A DNA stretch of 64,000 nucleotides from Collinsella aerofaciens (GCF_028209395.1 NZ_JAQLDQ010000001.1:62001-126000), one strand, 5' to 3'; positions 24,446-33,878 are shown, numbered from the stretch's first letter. The notes: generated by a model not told the origin, from the sequence alone. Numbers and translations: made by a program.

Positions 24446-25747
24446 ATGGCACCAGCTCAGTCCGATCTTCAACCGCAATCAGCGCCCAAGGCCACCGCAG
24501 CGGCGCAGGCCGCTATCGGTGACGGTCTGGTCAAAGAAGCCCAGGCATTTGCCGGTGAGCTTGCCGCATGGCGCCACGATCTCCATCAGACGCCCGAGCT
24601 CGGTAACAATCTTCCGCAGACGTCTGCCTATATCCAGGCACGTCTGGACGAGATGGACATCCCCCATACCACGCTTGTCGACGGCTCCTGTGTTGTTGGC
24701 CTGATCGGTGCCGGTGCGGCCGCGGCTGCTCAGGGCAATGGTACGTGCGCGGACGAGCAAGCCGGTACGGTTATCATGCTTCGTGGCGACATGGATGCCC
24801 TGCCCGTTGTCGAGGAATCGGGCGAGCCTTTCGCTTCCACCAACGGCTGCATGCACGCTTGTGGCCACGATATGCATGCGACGGCGCTGCTCGGCGCGGC
24901 CCGTTTGCTCAAGGCCCGCGAGGCCGAGCTTGTCGACGCCAATGCCACCGTCAAACTGCTATTCCAGCCGGGTGAGGAGACCTTTGAGGGAGCCCGCGCT
25001 GCCATCGCCGATGGCCTGCTGCAGAACCCGCGCCCCCAGGCTGCCTTTGCCATGCACGTCAACAGCCAATCGCCGCTCGGCCTGGTGCTCTATGGGAGCC
25101 CGGCGCTTTCGGGCGTGTACGGTTTCCGCATCACGCTGCAGGGCAAGGGCGGCCATGGCTCGAGCCCCGAGATCTGCATCGACCCCATCACGGCCGGCGT
25201 CCATGTGCACCTGGCGCTCCAGGAGCTTATCTCCCGCGAGGTGCCAGCGGCCAAGGAAGTCGCACTTACCGTTGGTAAGTTCGCTGGCGGCTTGGCGGCC
25301 AACGTCATCCCCGACACCTGTGTGCTCGAGGGAACGCTGCGCGGCTTCGATGTCGAGCTCATGACTCATCTCAAGGAGCGTATCGCGGAGGTCGTCAACG
25401 GCGTTGCCGCAACATATCGTACGCCGGCAACCATCGAGACGCTCTCGGACGTTCCGCCGCTCGTGCTCGACAGCGATATGACCCAGGCCTCGCTTGGTTA
25501 CGTGGGCGCGGTGCTGCCCAAGGCTGCCTTCCTGCCGCTATTCCACGCCATGGCGAGCGAGGACTTCGCGCTTATCTCGAGCGAGATTCCGAGTGCGTAC
25601 TTTACCGTGGGCGCGGCCGTGACCGATACGGACGAGCATTTTGCCCAGCATCATCCCAAGGCGCGCTTTAACGATGCCGAGCTTCCTCTCGGCGCCGCGG
25701 CTTATGCCGCCGTCGCTCTCGGATACATTGCGGACCACAAGGAGTAA
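24446..25747 (+). CDS. M20D-family amidohydrolase (aminoacylase/hippurate hydrolase-like)
   Basis: Zinc peptidase-like amidohydrolase, 433 aa, that removes acyl groups from N-acyl amino acids or similar amides. Motifs: LRGDMDALPV, the metal-binding MHACGHDMHAT, FQPGEET, and the dimerisation-domain region GKGGHGSSPEICIDP. GGAGGG lies six bases before ATG 24446; an upstream ATG was rejected for lack of one. The next gene, three bases later, was an MFS transporter but is now broken, which suggests a former substrate-uptake pair. Confidence 0.9.
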   Translation: MAPAQSDLQPQSAPKATAAAQAAIGDGLVKEAQAFAGELAAWRHDLHQTPELGNNLPQTSAYIQARLDEMDIPHTTLVDGSCVVGLIGAGAAAAAQGNGTCADEQAGTVIMLRGDMDALPVVEESGEPFASTNGCMHACGHDMHATALLGAARLLKAREAELVDANATVKLLFQPGEETFEGARAAIADGLLQNPRPQAAFAMHVNSQSPLGLVLYGSPALSGVYGFRITLQGKGGHGSSPEICIDPITAGVHVHLALQELISREVPAAKEVALTVGKFAGGLAANVIPDTCVLEGTLRGFDVELMTHLKERIAEVVNGVAATYRTPATIETLSDVPPLVLDSDMTQASLGYVGAVLPKAAFLPLFHAMASEDFALISSEIPSAYFTVGAAVTDTDEHFAQHHPKARFNDAELPLGAAAYAAVALGYIADHKE

Positions 25748-25750
25748 TCC

Positions 25751-26595
25751 ATGTCCCAGCAAAGTAAATTTTTCCCCGGCTGGCTCGTGGTGGCCTCCGG
25801 CTTTGTCATCATGGCCACGTGCTACACCATTTTCGTTAACTGCATGACTATTCCTTCCGCACCAAGCCTTCCGAGATTGGCCTGAAGCCGCTCGGCGAGA
25901 ACCCGGGCGATCCGTCCGTCTCGACGGCTGGCGACAAGGACGAGCGCACGGCGCCCGAGGTTAACGTTGGCTGGTCTCGCATCAAGAAGAGCCCGGCGTT
26001 TTGGCTGCTTGTCGTCGCCTTCCTCTTTATGGGGCTTGTCAATGGCGCCATCCTGCCCAACCAAGTTACGAACATGACGAGCGTTACCGTCAACGGCGCC
26101 AAGATCGTCACGGGCGGCCACGACCCCATGTGGGCGGGCACCGTGCTTTCGGCCTATATGGTTACGGTCGTTATCGCCAAGATTTCGCTCGGCGCCATCT
26201 ACGATCGTTTTGGTTTGCGCTTTGGCAACGTGCTGGGTTCCGTTGCGTGTATTGTCGCCTGTGTGGCGCTGTGCTTCCCGACGACGGACCTTAGTCCTAT
26301 TGTGGCCGCTGCGAGCTTTGGTATCGGAACGTGCATGGGCACCATCACGCCTACCATCGCCGCGTCCAAGCAGTTTGGCATGGCCGACCTCGGCAAGGTC
26401 ACGGGCACCATTACCTCGCTCGAGATGGTCGGCGGCACCGTGGGCGCCATTGTCTCGGGCGTGCTGTTCGATGCCACGGGCTCCTTTGCGAGCACCTGGA
26501 TTGTGTGCCTGGCGTGCTCCGTGGTCATGCTCGTGTTCCTGCTGGCATCCGAGCCCATCGCCGCCAAGCTGCGCGCAAGCGTGGCGGGGGAGTAG
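25751..26595 (+). pseudogene. MFS transporter, internally deleted and frameshifted
   Basis: The 5' end encodes a normal first helix (MSQQSKFFPGWLVVASGFVIM) in one frame, which stops after about 44 codons. From about base 25849 another frame continues with the central loop and the six C-terminal helices of the same kind of transporter (oxalate/formate antiporter-like). The region for helices 2 to 6, roughly 150 codons, is missing at the junction. A deletion of a length not divisible by three explains both. The 3' part alone (ATG 26029) could still be translated but is unlikely to function. Confidence 0.85.
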
Positions 26596-26627
26596 CGGGT
26601 CGCCGCCTATTCCTGTTTGCCTGTTCT

Positions 26628-26834
26628 GCCCGTGGCTGCCCTGGAAGCCGAATGGATGCTCGTGCCGTCATTCGGTTTCCAGGGCAGCCACGGGCCTACG
26701 AAATGATCTCTTTTCCTCCGTCCCCAAGGGATCACGTAATCCGAAGGGGACGGAGGAAAAGGGATCACAAACCGCGGCGGCGTGTCTGGCCGAACGAGTC
26801 CCCATACCCTCGTTCGGTCAGACACGCCGCCGCG
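26628..26834 (+). repeat. Three consecutive long hairpins
   Basis: Hairpin 1: 27 pairs with one G-T wobble (26628-26654 with 26669-26695). Hairpin 2: 16 perfect pairs, CTTTTCCTCCGTCCCC with its complement (26710-26725 with 26746-26761). Hairpin 3: 26 pairs with one wobble (26773-26798 with 26809-26834). None has a proper T tract. The middle one shares its core with 49502-49528 and 56445-56463, so it belongs to a dispersed family. Confidence 0.85.
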
Positions 26835-26898
26835 TTGCTGCTTTGTGCCGTATAATGTCCACTACCTATGACGCGATACAAAAGAAAGGTGTTTGCCC

Positions 26899-28212
26899 AT
26901 GCAGGCACAGAAGGCGGAGGGAACCCGCGACCTTATCGGCGCTGAGATGCGCGCCTGGCAAAAGATGCAGCAGATTGCTGCCGGCGTGTTCGAGCCGTTT
27001 GGCTTTAAGCCCATCGAGACGCCCGCCATCGAGCAGGTGGACGTGTTTGTCCACGGCATCGGCCAGTCGACCGACGTCGTGCGCAAGGAGATGTTCCGCG
27101 TGTTTAGCGGCGCCAACCTGGAGCGCGTCTTTACCGAGGGCACCGATACCAAGCTCAAGCCCAAGCAGCGCCTGGCGCTTCGTCCCGAGGGCACGGCTGG
27201 CGTGGTGCGCGCCGTCGTGGAGAACAACTTGGTGCCCCAGGGCTCCACGCCGTTTAAGGCTTACTACGCCGAGGCCATGTTCCGTGGCGAGCGTCCCCAG
27301 AAGGGCCGCTTGCGCCAGTTCCATCAGGTGGGCATCGAGTGGCTCGGCGCTCCCGATCCGGCGGCAGACGCCGAGTGCATCATTATGCTCATGGAGTTTT
27401 ACAAGCGCCTGGGCTTCGATCTGTCCAAGCTCCGTCTGCTCATTAACTCGATGGGCGATGCCCAATGCCGTCCGGCCTATCGCGAGCAGGTTAAGCAGTT
27501 CATTCTCGACCACGCCGATGAGATGTGCGACGAGTGCCGCGAGCGCGCCGAGCTTAACCCGCTGCGCGCCTTCGACTGCAAGAACGACCACTGCCGCGAG
27601 ATCATGGCCGACGCCCCGCTGATGGGCGACAACCTGTGCGATGAGTGCCGCGAGCACTACGAGCAGGTCAAGCGCTATCTGGACGTCGCCGGTATCGAGT
27701 ACGTCGAGGATCCCACCCTGGTGCGCGGCCTGGACTACTACACCCGTACCGTCTTTGAGGTCGAGGCCCCTGGCGCCGGCGTCGGCTCCATCGGTGGCGG
27801 CGGCCGCTACGATGGCCTGGTCGAGCTCGAGGGCGGCAAGCCCACGGCCGGCGTCGGCTTCGCCGTCGGTTTTGAGCGCGCCCTGCTGGCCCTGCAGGCC
27901 TTTGGCAGCGACCTGGGCGCCGAGGAGACCCCGTGTGTCTACGTCGCCAATGCCGGCAAGGAGTTGCGCCAGAACGTCTTTGCCATTACGCAGGAGCTTC
28001 GCGCCGCAGGTATCGTGACCGAGGCAGACTATCAGGGTCGTTCGCTTAAGGCTCAGTTTAAGCAGGCCGACAAGGTGGGCGCTAAGCTCATTTTGGTCTT
28101 GGGCGGCGACGAGCTTGCCGCCGGCAAGGTCAAGGTGCGCGACATGGAGAGCCATGACGAGGCCCTCGTCGATCTGGCCAACGTGGTCGAGGCGGTTCGT
28201 GAGCGCCTGTAG
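26899..28212 (+). CDS. hisS: Histidyl-tRNA synthetase
   Basis: Class II synthetase charging tRNA-His, 437 aa. Motif 2 FRGERPQKGRLRQFHQ, the HisA signatures LVRGLDYYTRTVFEV and GGGGRYDGL, and motif 3 GVGFAVGFERALLAL are visible, followed by the anticodon-binding domain. A Cys-rich insert (CDECRER ... CDECREH, about residues 208-258) is present, as in many relatives. ATG 26899 is preceded by GAAAGGTG; a TTG six bases earlier was rejected. Confidence 0.97.
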   Translation: MQAQKAEGTRDLIGAEMRAWQKMQQIAAGVFEPFGFKPIETPAIEQVDVFVHGIGQSTDVVRKEMFRVFSGANLERVFTEGTDTKLKPKQRLALRPEGTAGVVRAVVENNLVPQGSTPFKAYYAEAMFRGERPQKGRLRQFHQVGIEWLGAPDPAADAECIIMLMEFYKRLGFDLSKLRLLINSMGDAQCRPAYREQVKQFILDHADEMCDECRERAELNPLRAFDCKNDHCREIMADAPLMGDNLCDECREHYEQVKRYLDVAGIEYVEDPTLVRGLDYYTRTVFEVEAPGAGVGSIGGGGRYDGLVELEGGKPTAGVGFAVGFERALLALQAFGSDLGAEETPCVYVANAGKELRQNVFAITQELRAAGIVTEADYQGRSLKAQFKQADKVGAKLILVLGGDELAAGKVKVRDMESHDEALVDLANVVEAVRERL

Positions 28213-28271
28213 CGCATGATTTTTGAGCTGTGGACTCACTAAAGCGCTCAGCTCATTGAGAGCGATTGTTA

Positions 28272-28312
28272 CGGGGGTGTTTCGCATTTATGCGGAATGC
28301 CCCCGTTTGTGT
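28272..28312 (+). terminator. Terminator of hisS
   Basis: ACGGGGGTGTTTCGCA pairs, with wobbles, with TGCGGAATGCCCCCGT over 16 positions, followed by TTTGTGT. Confidence 0.75.
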
Positions 28313-28396
28313 ATGCCGTCCACCGAGAAATACGACCATTTAGAGCAAAAACCCTTGCAATGCAGAAAATACTTTTGTGTGGTAAAGCGCAATCAG

Positions 28397-28426
28397 TGTC
28401 GAAAGTATTTCGCAAGCGCCTATAAT
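28397..28426 (+). promoter_or_regulatory. Probable promoter of ppc
   Basis: Consensus -10 TATAAT at 28421-28426; the -35 (TGTCGA, 28397-28402) is poor. Confidence 0.55.
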
Positions 28427-28470
28427 GAATACCGCATGTTACGTGCATAGAAGGAGGAATGGGAGGAAAC

Positions 28471-31284
28471 GTGGCTGAGAACCTAAGCAACCAGTCTGTA
28501 CCCGAAGCCGCGGCGCGCGTCGCTGCCGTGGTCAACCGCCTCGTTAACCGAATCGGCTCGAATGCCGAATCCAAGGAGCGTCTCGCTGAGATCGAGATCC
28601 CCGAGGAGCTGCGCGACAATCTGGCGCTGTTCTTGCGCCTGGAGCGCCGTGTGCTTAGCGAGTATGATCCCGAGATCGCGGACCTGTTCGACAAGATTTT
28701 GACAGCCGAGATTGTGGCCAACGCCGGAAACCCCGGCACCCGTGCTGCCGACGAGTCCGTCGACGAGCAGGGCGTGCCCACTGCCGACGAGCCCACCGCC
28801 GTGGCGTTTCGCGAGGTCGTTGATCTGATCGACAGTCTGCCGCTCGATAAGCAGCAGGTTATCGTCCGCGCCTTTACGAGCTTCTTCCATCTGGCAAACC
28901 TGTCGGAGGAGAACTACCGCGTGGCGCAGCTGCGCGAGCGCGAGGCCGGCGCATCGACCGATACCGAGGTCGATCCCGCCAACGAGCTCACCGTCGCCTA
29001 TCACCAGTTGGTAAACGAGATGGGTGTCGAGGGCGCCAACGAGCTGCTCGACAAGCTGGAGTTCCACCCTGTCTTTACCGCACATCCCACCGAGGCCCGT
29101 CGTAAGGCCGTCGAGGGCAAGATTCGCCGTATTTCCAACCTGCTGGAGGAGCGTCCGCGCCTGGGCGGCTCCGACCTAGTGGAGAACGAGCGCCATATGC
29201 TGCAGGAAATCGACGCCCTGGTGCGTACGAGCCCCATCGCGCTCAAGAAGCCCACGCCGGTCGAGGAAGCCGATACCATCATCGACATCTTCGATAACAC
29301 GCTGTTCGACGTCATCCCCGTTATCTATCGTCGTTTTGACGACTGGGTGCTGGGCGACAAGGCGGGTACCGTGCCGCCGCTGTGCCCGGCGTTCTTCCAT
29401 CCCGGCAGCTGGATCGGTTCCGACCGCGACGGTAACCCCAACGTCACCGCCAAGGTGAGCCGTGAGGTCGCCGCCAAGTACTTCACCCACATGGTGCTCA
29501 AGCTCGAGGACAAGTGCCGCCGCATCGGCCGCAACCTCACGCTCGAGGCCACCTACAGCAAGCCGTCTGCCGAGCTCATCAACCTGTGGAACCATCAGGT
29601 CGAGATGAGCACCCAGTACACCGCACGCGCCGAGCTGATCTCCGAGCACGAGCCGCATCGCGCCGTCATGCTCGTCATGGCCGACCGTCTGAACGCCACC
29701 GTGCGTCGCATCACCGACACCATGTACCACAGCGCAGACGAGTTCTTGGATGACCTGCGCGTCGTTCAGCGCTCCCTGGCCGCCTGCGGTGCCGTCCGTG
29801 CTGCCTACGGCCCGGTCCAGACCATCATCTGGCAGGTCGAGTCCTTCGGCTTCCATATGGTCGAGATGGAGTTCCGTCAGCACTCCGTGGTGCACGCCCG
29901 CGCCCTCAAGGATATTCACGAGAACGGTATCCATGGTGATTTGCAGCCCATGACGCGCGAGGTCATCGACACCTTCCGCGCTATCGGCTCCATCCAAAAG
30001 CGCTACGGCAAGAAGATGGCGCACCGCTACATCATCTCGTTCACCAAGAGCGCTCAGCATGTGGCCGACGTCTTTGAGCTTGCCCACCTGTCCTTTGCGC
30101 ACGAGGAGGACGTGCCCGAGCTCGACGTGATCCCGCTGTTCGAGCAGCTCGAGGACCTCGAGGGCTGCGTCGACGTGCTCGACCAGATGCTTACGCTGCC
30201 CGTGGTGCAAAAGCGCCTTGCCCAGACCAACCGCCGCATGGAGGTCATGCTGGGCTATTCCGACTCCTCCAAGGATGCCGGTCCCACCACGGCCATGCTC
30301 GCGCTGCACTCCGCGCAGGAGCGCATTGCCAAGTGGGCCGAGAAAAACGATATCGATCTGGTGCTCATGCACGGTCGCGGCGGTGCCGTGGGCCGTGGCG
30401 GCGGTCCGGCCAACAAGGCCGTGCTGGCGCAGCCCAAGGGTTCGGTCAACTGCTTCTTTAAGCTCACCGAGCAGGGCGAGGTCATCTTTGCCCGCTACGG
30501 CAACCGCACGCTGGCTCAGCGCCATGTTGAGTCCGTTGCCGCCGCAACGCTTTTGCAGTCGGCTCCGAGCGTCGAGAAGACCAACACCGAGACCACGCAG
30601 AAGTTCTGGGATATGGCCGAGAAGCTCAACGCAGTAAGCCATGAGCGCTATCTGGACCTGCTGAACACTGAGGACTTTACACCGTGGTTCTCGACCGTGA
30701 CGCCGCTGACCGAGGTCGGTCTGCTGCCGATTGGCTCGCGCCCGGCCAAGCGCGGTCTGGGTGCCAAGTCGCTCGACGACCTGCGTACCATTCCGTGGAT
30801 CTTCAGCTGGAGCCAGGCGCGCATTAACCTGGCCGCTTGGTACGGCCTGGGCACCGCCTGCGAGCAGTTTGGCGACCTTGACCAGCTCAAGGCTGCCTAC
30901 CAGGAGTGGCCGTTCTTCCGCACCTTTATCGACAACATCGAGATGTCGATCGCCAAGACCGACCAGCGCATCGCCAAGATGTATCTGCACCTGGGCGATC
31001 GCCAGGATCTGTCCGAGAAGGTCTTTACCGAGATGCAGCTCACCCGTAAGTGGGTCCTTGCCATCGTCGGTGATGAATGGCCGCTGCAGCGTCGTCGCGT
31101 GCTCGGCTGCGCCGTCCGCGTGCGTAACCCCTATGTTGACGCCCTATCCATCGCCCAGGTTCGCGCCCTTCGCGAGGTGCGTATGAACCAGGACGAGATG
31201 GCCGAGGAGAAGAAGGCCGAGTACATGAGCCTGATTCTGTCGACTGTGACTGGTGTCTCGGCAGGATTGCAGAACACGGGGTAA
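28471..31284 (+). CDS. ppc: Phosphoenolpyruvate carboxylase
   Basis: Anaplerotic enzyme forming oxaloacetate from PEP and bicarbonate; in fermentative actinobacteria it feeds the succinate branch. 937 aa from GTG 28471, which has GGGAGG four bases upstream. The alternative ATG 28459 lies only one base after AAGGAGG, too close for a ribosome. The catalytic His is in VFTAHPTEARRK, followed by the GSDRDGNPNV region, the mobile loop GYSDSSKDAG and HGRGGAVGRGGGP. The C-terminus ends in NTG, the usual QNTG-type terminus. Confidence 0.96.
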   Translation: MAENLSNQSVPEAAARVAAVVNRLVNRIGSNAESKERLAEIEIPEELRDNLALFLRLERRVLSEYDPEIADLFDKILTAEIVANAGNPGTRAADESVDEQGVPTADEPTAVAFREVVDLIDSLPLDKQQVIVRAFTSFFHLANLSEENYRVAQLREREAGASTDTEVDPANELTVAYHQLVNEMGVEGANELLDKLEFHPVFTAHPTEARRKAVEGKIRRISNLLEERPRLGGSDLVENERHMLQEIDALVRTSPIALKKPTPVEEADTIIDIFDNTLFDVIPVIYRRFDDWVLGDKAGTVPPLCPAFFHPGSWIGSDRDGNPNVTAKVSREVAAKYFTHMVLKLEDKCRRIGRNLTLEATYSKPSAELINLWNHQVEMSTQYTARAELISEHEPHRAVMLVMADRLNATVRRITDTMYHSADEFLDDLRVVQRSLAACGAVRAAYGPVQTIIWQVESFGFHMVEMEFRQHSVVHARALKDIHENGIHGDLQPMTREVIDTFRAIGSIQKRYGKKMAHRYIISFTKSAQHVADVFELAHLSFAHEEDVPELDVIPLFEQLEDLEGCVDVLDQMLTLPVVQKRLAQTNRRMEVMLGYSDSSKDAGPTTAMLALHSAQERIAKWAEKNDIDLVLMHGRGGAVGRGGGPANKAVLAQPKGSVNCFFKLTEQGEVIFARYGNRTLAQRHVESVAAATLLQSAPSVEKTNTETTQKFWDMAEKLNAVSHERYLDLLNTEDFTPWFSTVTPLTEVGLLPIGSRPAKRGLGAKSLDDLRTIPWIFSWSQARINLAAWYGLGTACEQFGDLDQLKAAYQEWPFFRTFIDNIEMSIAKTDQRIAKMYLHLGDRQDLSEKVFTEMQLTRKWVLAIVGDEWPLQRRRVLGCAVRVRNPYVDALSIAQVRALREVRMNQDEMAEEKKAEYMSLILSTVTGVSAGLQNTG

Positions 31285-31350
31285 TCGATAGCCCTGTAGT
31301 CGTCCGGGCCCGCCATTAGTTTACTTTTAGGCACGTCCTCGGACATGCAA

Positions 31351-31440
31351 GAAGCCCTCGCTGCGCACTTGAACTGCCTCCCATTTCTTGGACACAAGAA
31401 ATGGGAGGCAGTTCACACTTCGTGCGGCGGGGGTTCTTTC
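31351..31440 (+). repeat. Long hairpin downstream of ppc
   Basis: A 19-pair perfect stem (31371-31389 with 31396-31414), loop GGACAC. An imperfect outer stem (roughly 31351-31368 with 31416-31435) extends it. The rest of the gap between ppc and the tetR-type gene (to about 31637) holds nothing else I can identify. Confidence 0.8.
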
Positions 31441-31637
31441 GTCCTGCGGAATGCGCTGGGAAGTTACCCCATGCGGCCAGCTGCGGGATCTTAGTCGCGT
31501 TGGAACAAGCAACCCAACATATATATCTGAATATGGATGGGAGGGGCGCTTTGTTTTTGGGTGCCCTTACAAGAAAACGTGACTTGGGGAAGGGATGGGC
31601 GCTTTGTTGGGATGGCGCTTTGGGATGGGAGCCTTAC

Positions 31638-32177
31638 TTAGCTGAAGAGGGGCTGTATGGCTGATAGGTAGTCTTTGGCTACTTCGGCCTTATCTGCTTG
31701 GAAGTTGTGCCAGGCCCACCATTGGACCATTCCTACGAAGCTTGAGGCTATGTGGTGTAGTAGGAAGCTTCGGTCCATGGTGGCGGCGGGGCCGTTTGGG
31801 TCGGTAGGGACGGTTTCGGCTGCTCGTGACATGATGGTCTTGCGTAAGCAGTCGGCGAAGACGCGTGAGCCGGCGCCGGCTACGAGGGCTCGTACACCCT
31901 GGCGGCGCTCCCAGAGGTTGTTGAGGATATGCTCGACCTGCACGAGTGGGTCGTCGAGCGGTGTGCCATTGTCGTCGAGGGCGTGGGTGCAGATGTCGCT
32001 CACGAGTTCGGACAGTAGGTCATCTTTGCTTTTGAAGAGGCCGTAGAACGTGGCCCGACCCACATGGGCGCGAGCGATAATGTCGCCGACGGTGATCTTG
32101 CCGTAGTCCTCTTCGCGCAGCAGCTCGGAGAACGCCGCAACGATGGCAGCGCGGCTTTTTGCCTTGCGGGCATCCAT
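31638..32177 (-). CDS. TetR/AcrR-family regulator
   Basis: 179 aa. N-terminal helix-turn-helix (AIVAAFSELLREEDYGKITVGDIIARAHVGRATFYGLFKSKDDLL) and an uncharacterised C-terminal ligand domain with a Trp-rich helix (GMVQWWAWH). It begins two bases after the larC stop, so it is the third gene of the larB-larC operon and may regulate it. ATG 32177 is chosen because the longer frame overlaps larC. Ligand unknown. Confidence 0.88.
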   Translation of the reverse strand: MDARKAKSRAAIVAAFSELLREEDYGKITVGDIIARAHVGRATFYGLFKSKDDLLSELVSDICTHALDDNGTPLDDPLVQVEHILNNLWERRQGVRALVAGAGSRVFADCLRKTIMSRAAETVPTDPNGPAATMDRSFLLHHIASSFVGMVQWWAWHNFQADKAEVAKDYLSAIQPLFS

Positions 32178-32179
32178 GG

Positions 32180-33085
32180 CTATGCGTCCGCGTGAACGAG
32201 CAGGCAGCGAAGCGTACCGGAGCAACCCTCGTAGGGGCGCTTACCAGCGCCGTAGCCGACGGCCTCGATGCGGTAGCGGGCCGGCAGGTGCTCGGACGTG
32301 CGCAGTGCGGCGACGATGGCGGCGCCCGTGGGCGTCACAAGCTCGCCGGCGACTGGTGCGGGCGTGAGGACGATATTGCCCGCCTGGCACAGGTTGACGA
32401 CAGCGGGGACGGGAATGGGCATGAGACCGTGGGCACAACGGATGGTACCGTGACCCTCGGAGAGCGACTCGACCACGATGTCCTCAATACCCAGGTCATC
32501 GAGGCAGATGGCGACAGAGCAGACGTCGACGATGGAATCGACGGCGCCCACCTCGTGGAACATGACGGTTTCGGGCGTTTTGCCGTGAGCCTTGGCCTCG
32601 GCAGCGGCGAGCGCGGTAAAGATGGCGAGGGCGCGACGCTTGGCGCCATCGCTTAACTGCGAGCCATCGATGATGGCGGTGACGTCAGCCAAAGAACGGT
32701 GGTGATGGTGGTGGGCGTGATGGTGGCCCTCGTGGCCATGGCTCTCATGGTCGTGCTCGTGGCAGTGGTCGTGCTCGACATGGTCGTGATGATGGTGCTC
32801 ATGCTCATGTGTGTGCTCGGCAGCTGCTTCGTTGCCGTAGAGCCAGGCCATATCGTGATCGTGGTTCTCGAGCTCCTCTGCAAGCTGGACGTCGAAATCG
32901 CAGGCGTCGATGCCATGCTTGTTTACGCGTGTAACGGCGATCGTAAAGCCGCCGACCGGCAGCGTGGCGAGCTGCTCGCGCAGATGCTCCTCGCTGGCGC
33001 CCAGGTCGAGCAGGGCCGCGACGGTCATGTCGCCGCTGATGCCCGAGGTGCCGTCGATGATAAGCGTGTGCTGATGGTTGGACAT
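32180..33085 (-). CDS. larC: LarC-like nickel-insertion protein lacking the C-terminal domain
   Basis: LarC inserts nickel into the pincer cofactor of lactate racemase and related enzymes. This 301-aa protein has the N-terminal part: DGTSGISGDM, a His-rich metal-binding stretch (residues 91-129, about 22 histidines), MFHEVGAVDSIVD, PVPAVVNL and TPTGAAIVAAL. It stops after RCLLVHADA, where full-length LarC continues into a LarC2 domain of about 120 residues. The regulator gene starts two bases later, so no LarC2 remnant fits in between. Shine-Dalgarno AAGGAGC, ten bases after the larB stop. Confidence 0.85.
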   Translation of the reverse strand: MSNHQHTLIIDGTSGISGDMTVAALLDLGASEEHLREQLATLPVGGFTIAVTRVNKHGIDACDFDVQLAEELENHDHDMAWLYGNEAAAEHTHEHEHHHHDHVEHDHCHEHDHESHGHEGHHHAHHHHHRSLADVTAIIDGSQLSDGAKRRALAIFTALAAAEAKAHGKTPETVMFHEVGAVDSIVDVCSVAICLDDLGIEDIVVESLSEGHGTIRCAHGLMPIPVPAVVNLCQAGNIVLTPAPVAGELVTPTGAAIVAALRTSEHLPARYRIEAVGYGAGKRPYEGCSGTLRCLLVHADA

Positions 33086-33095
33086 GAAATGCTCC

Positions 33096-33878
33096 TTAGC
33101 GGGCGCAGGACGTGCCGGCGCTCAGATGATTGATAAGACTTGCCTGATAGGCGGCGCCAAAGCCGTTGTCGATATTGACGACCGAAACGCCGCTGGCGCA
33201 GGAGTTGAGCATGGCGAGCAGTGCGGCCATGCCGCCAAAGTTCGCGCCATAGCCCACGCTGGTGGGGACGGCGATGACCGGACAGCTCACAAGGCCTCCG
33301 ATGACGCTCGCCAGGGCGCCCTCCATGCCGGCGATGGCGATGACTACCTGCGCCTGGGCAAGTTCCTCAGCATGAGCGAGCAGGCGGTGCAGGCCGGCGA
33401 CACCCACGTCGTAGAGGCGATCGACCTCGTTGCCGTAGAACTCGGCCGTCAACGCGGCTTCCTCGGCAACGGGCAGGTCGCTCGTGCCGGCGCAGGCGAC
33501 GACGATGCGTCCGTTGCCGTTGGGGGAGGGCTTGCCACCCACCAGGGCGAGCTGGGCGTCCGGGACATATCCCAGGTCGATGCCGTTGCCGAGGAGCTCC
33601 GAGGTGCGGGCTGCCTTTTCGTCGTCCAGGCGCGTGACCAGGATGCGCTCCTGGCCGGCATCGAGTAATGCTTTGATAATGGCGGCAATTTGCTCGGCGG
33701 TTTTACCGGCGCCGTAGACAACTTCGCCGGCTCCCTGGCGCACCCCGCGCGAAAGGTCGAGCTGCGCAAAGCCCAAATCGGCGGTCGGAGCCGTCTGGAT
33801 GCGCGTGAGGGCGTCGGCAGGGGTGACTGCTCCGCCGGCAACATCGCTCAGCAGCTGCTCTAGATCTCGCTTATCCAT
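33096..33878 (-). CDS. larB: LarB, nicotinate mononucleotide carboxylase/hydrolase of nickel-pincer synthesis
   Basis: LarB carboxylates and hydrolyses nicotinic acid adenine dinucleotide in the first step of nickel-pincer nucleotide synthesis. 260 aa; the PurE-like C-terminal half contains VACAGTSDLPVAEEA, DVGVAGLHRLL, IAGMEGALASVIGGL and SVGYGANFGG. ATG 33878 has GAAGGGA six bases upstream. First gene of larB-larC-tetR. LarE and LarA are not in the window, so the pathway must be completed elsewhere or serve another racemase/epimerase. Confidence 0.92.
   Translation of the reverse strand: MDKRDLEQLLSDVAGGAVTPADALTRIQTAPTADLGFAQLDLSRGVRQGAGEVVYGAGKTAEQIAAIIKALLDAGQERILVTRLDDEKAARTSELLGNGIDLGYVPDAQLALVGGKPSPNGNGRIVVACAGTSDLPVAEEAALTAEFYGNEVDRLYDVGVAGLHRLLAHAEELAQAQVVIAIAGMEGALASVIGGLVSCPVIAVPTSVGYGANFGGMAALLAMLNSCASGVSVVNIDNGFGAAYQASLINHLSAGTSCAR

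Noticed and set aside
26210..27622. 470-codon plus-strand frame over the transporter remnant and hisS
   Set aside because: Shifted-frame shadow, extremely rich in Arg, Ser, Cys and Pro, crossing three long hairpins.
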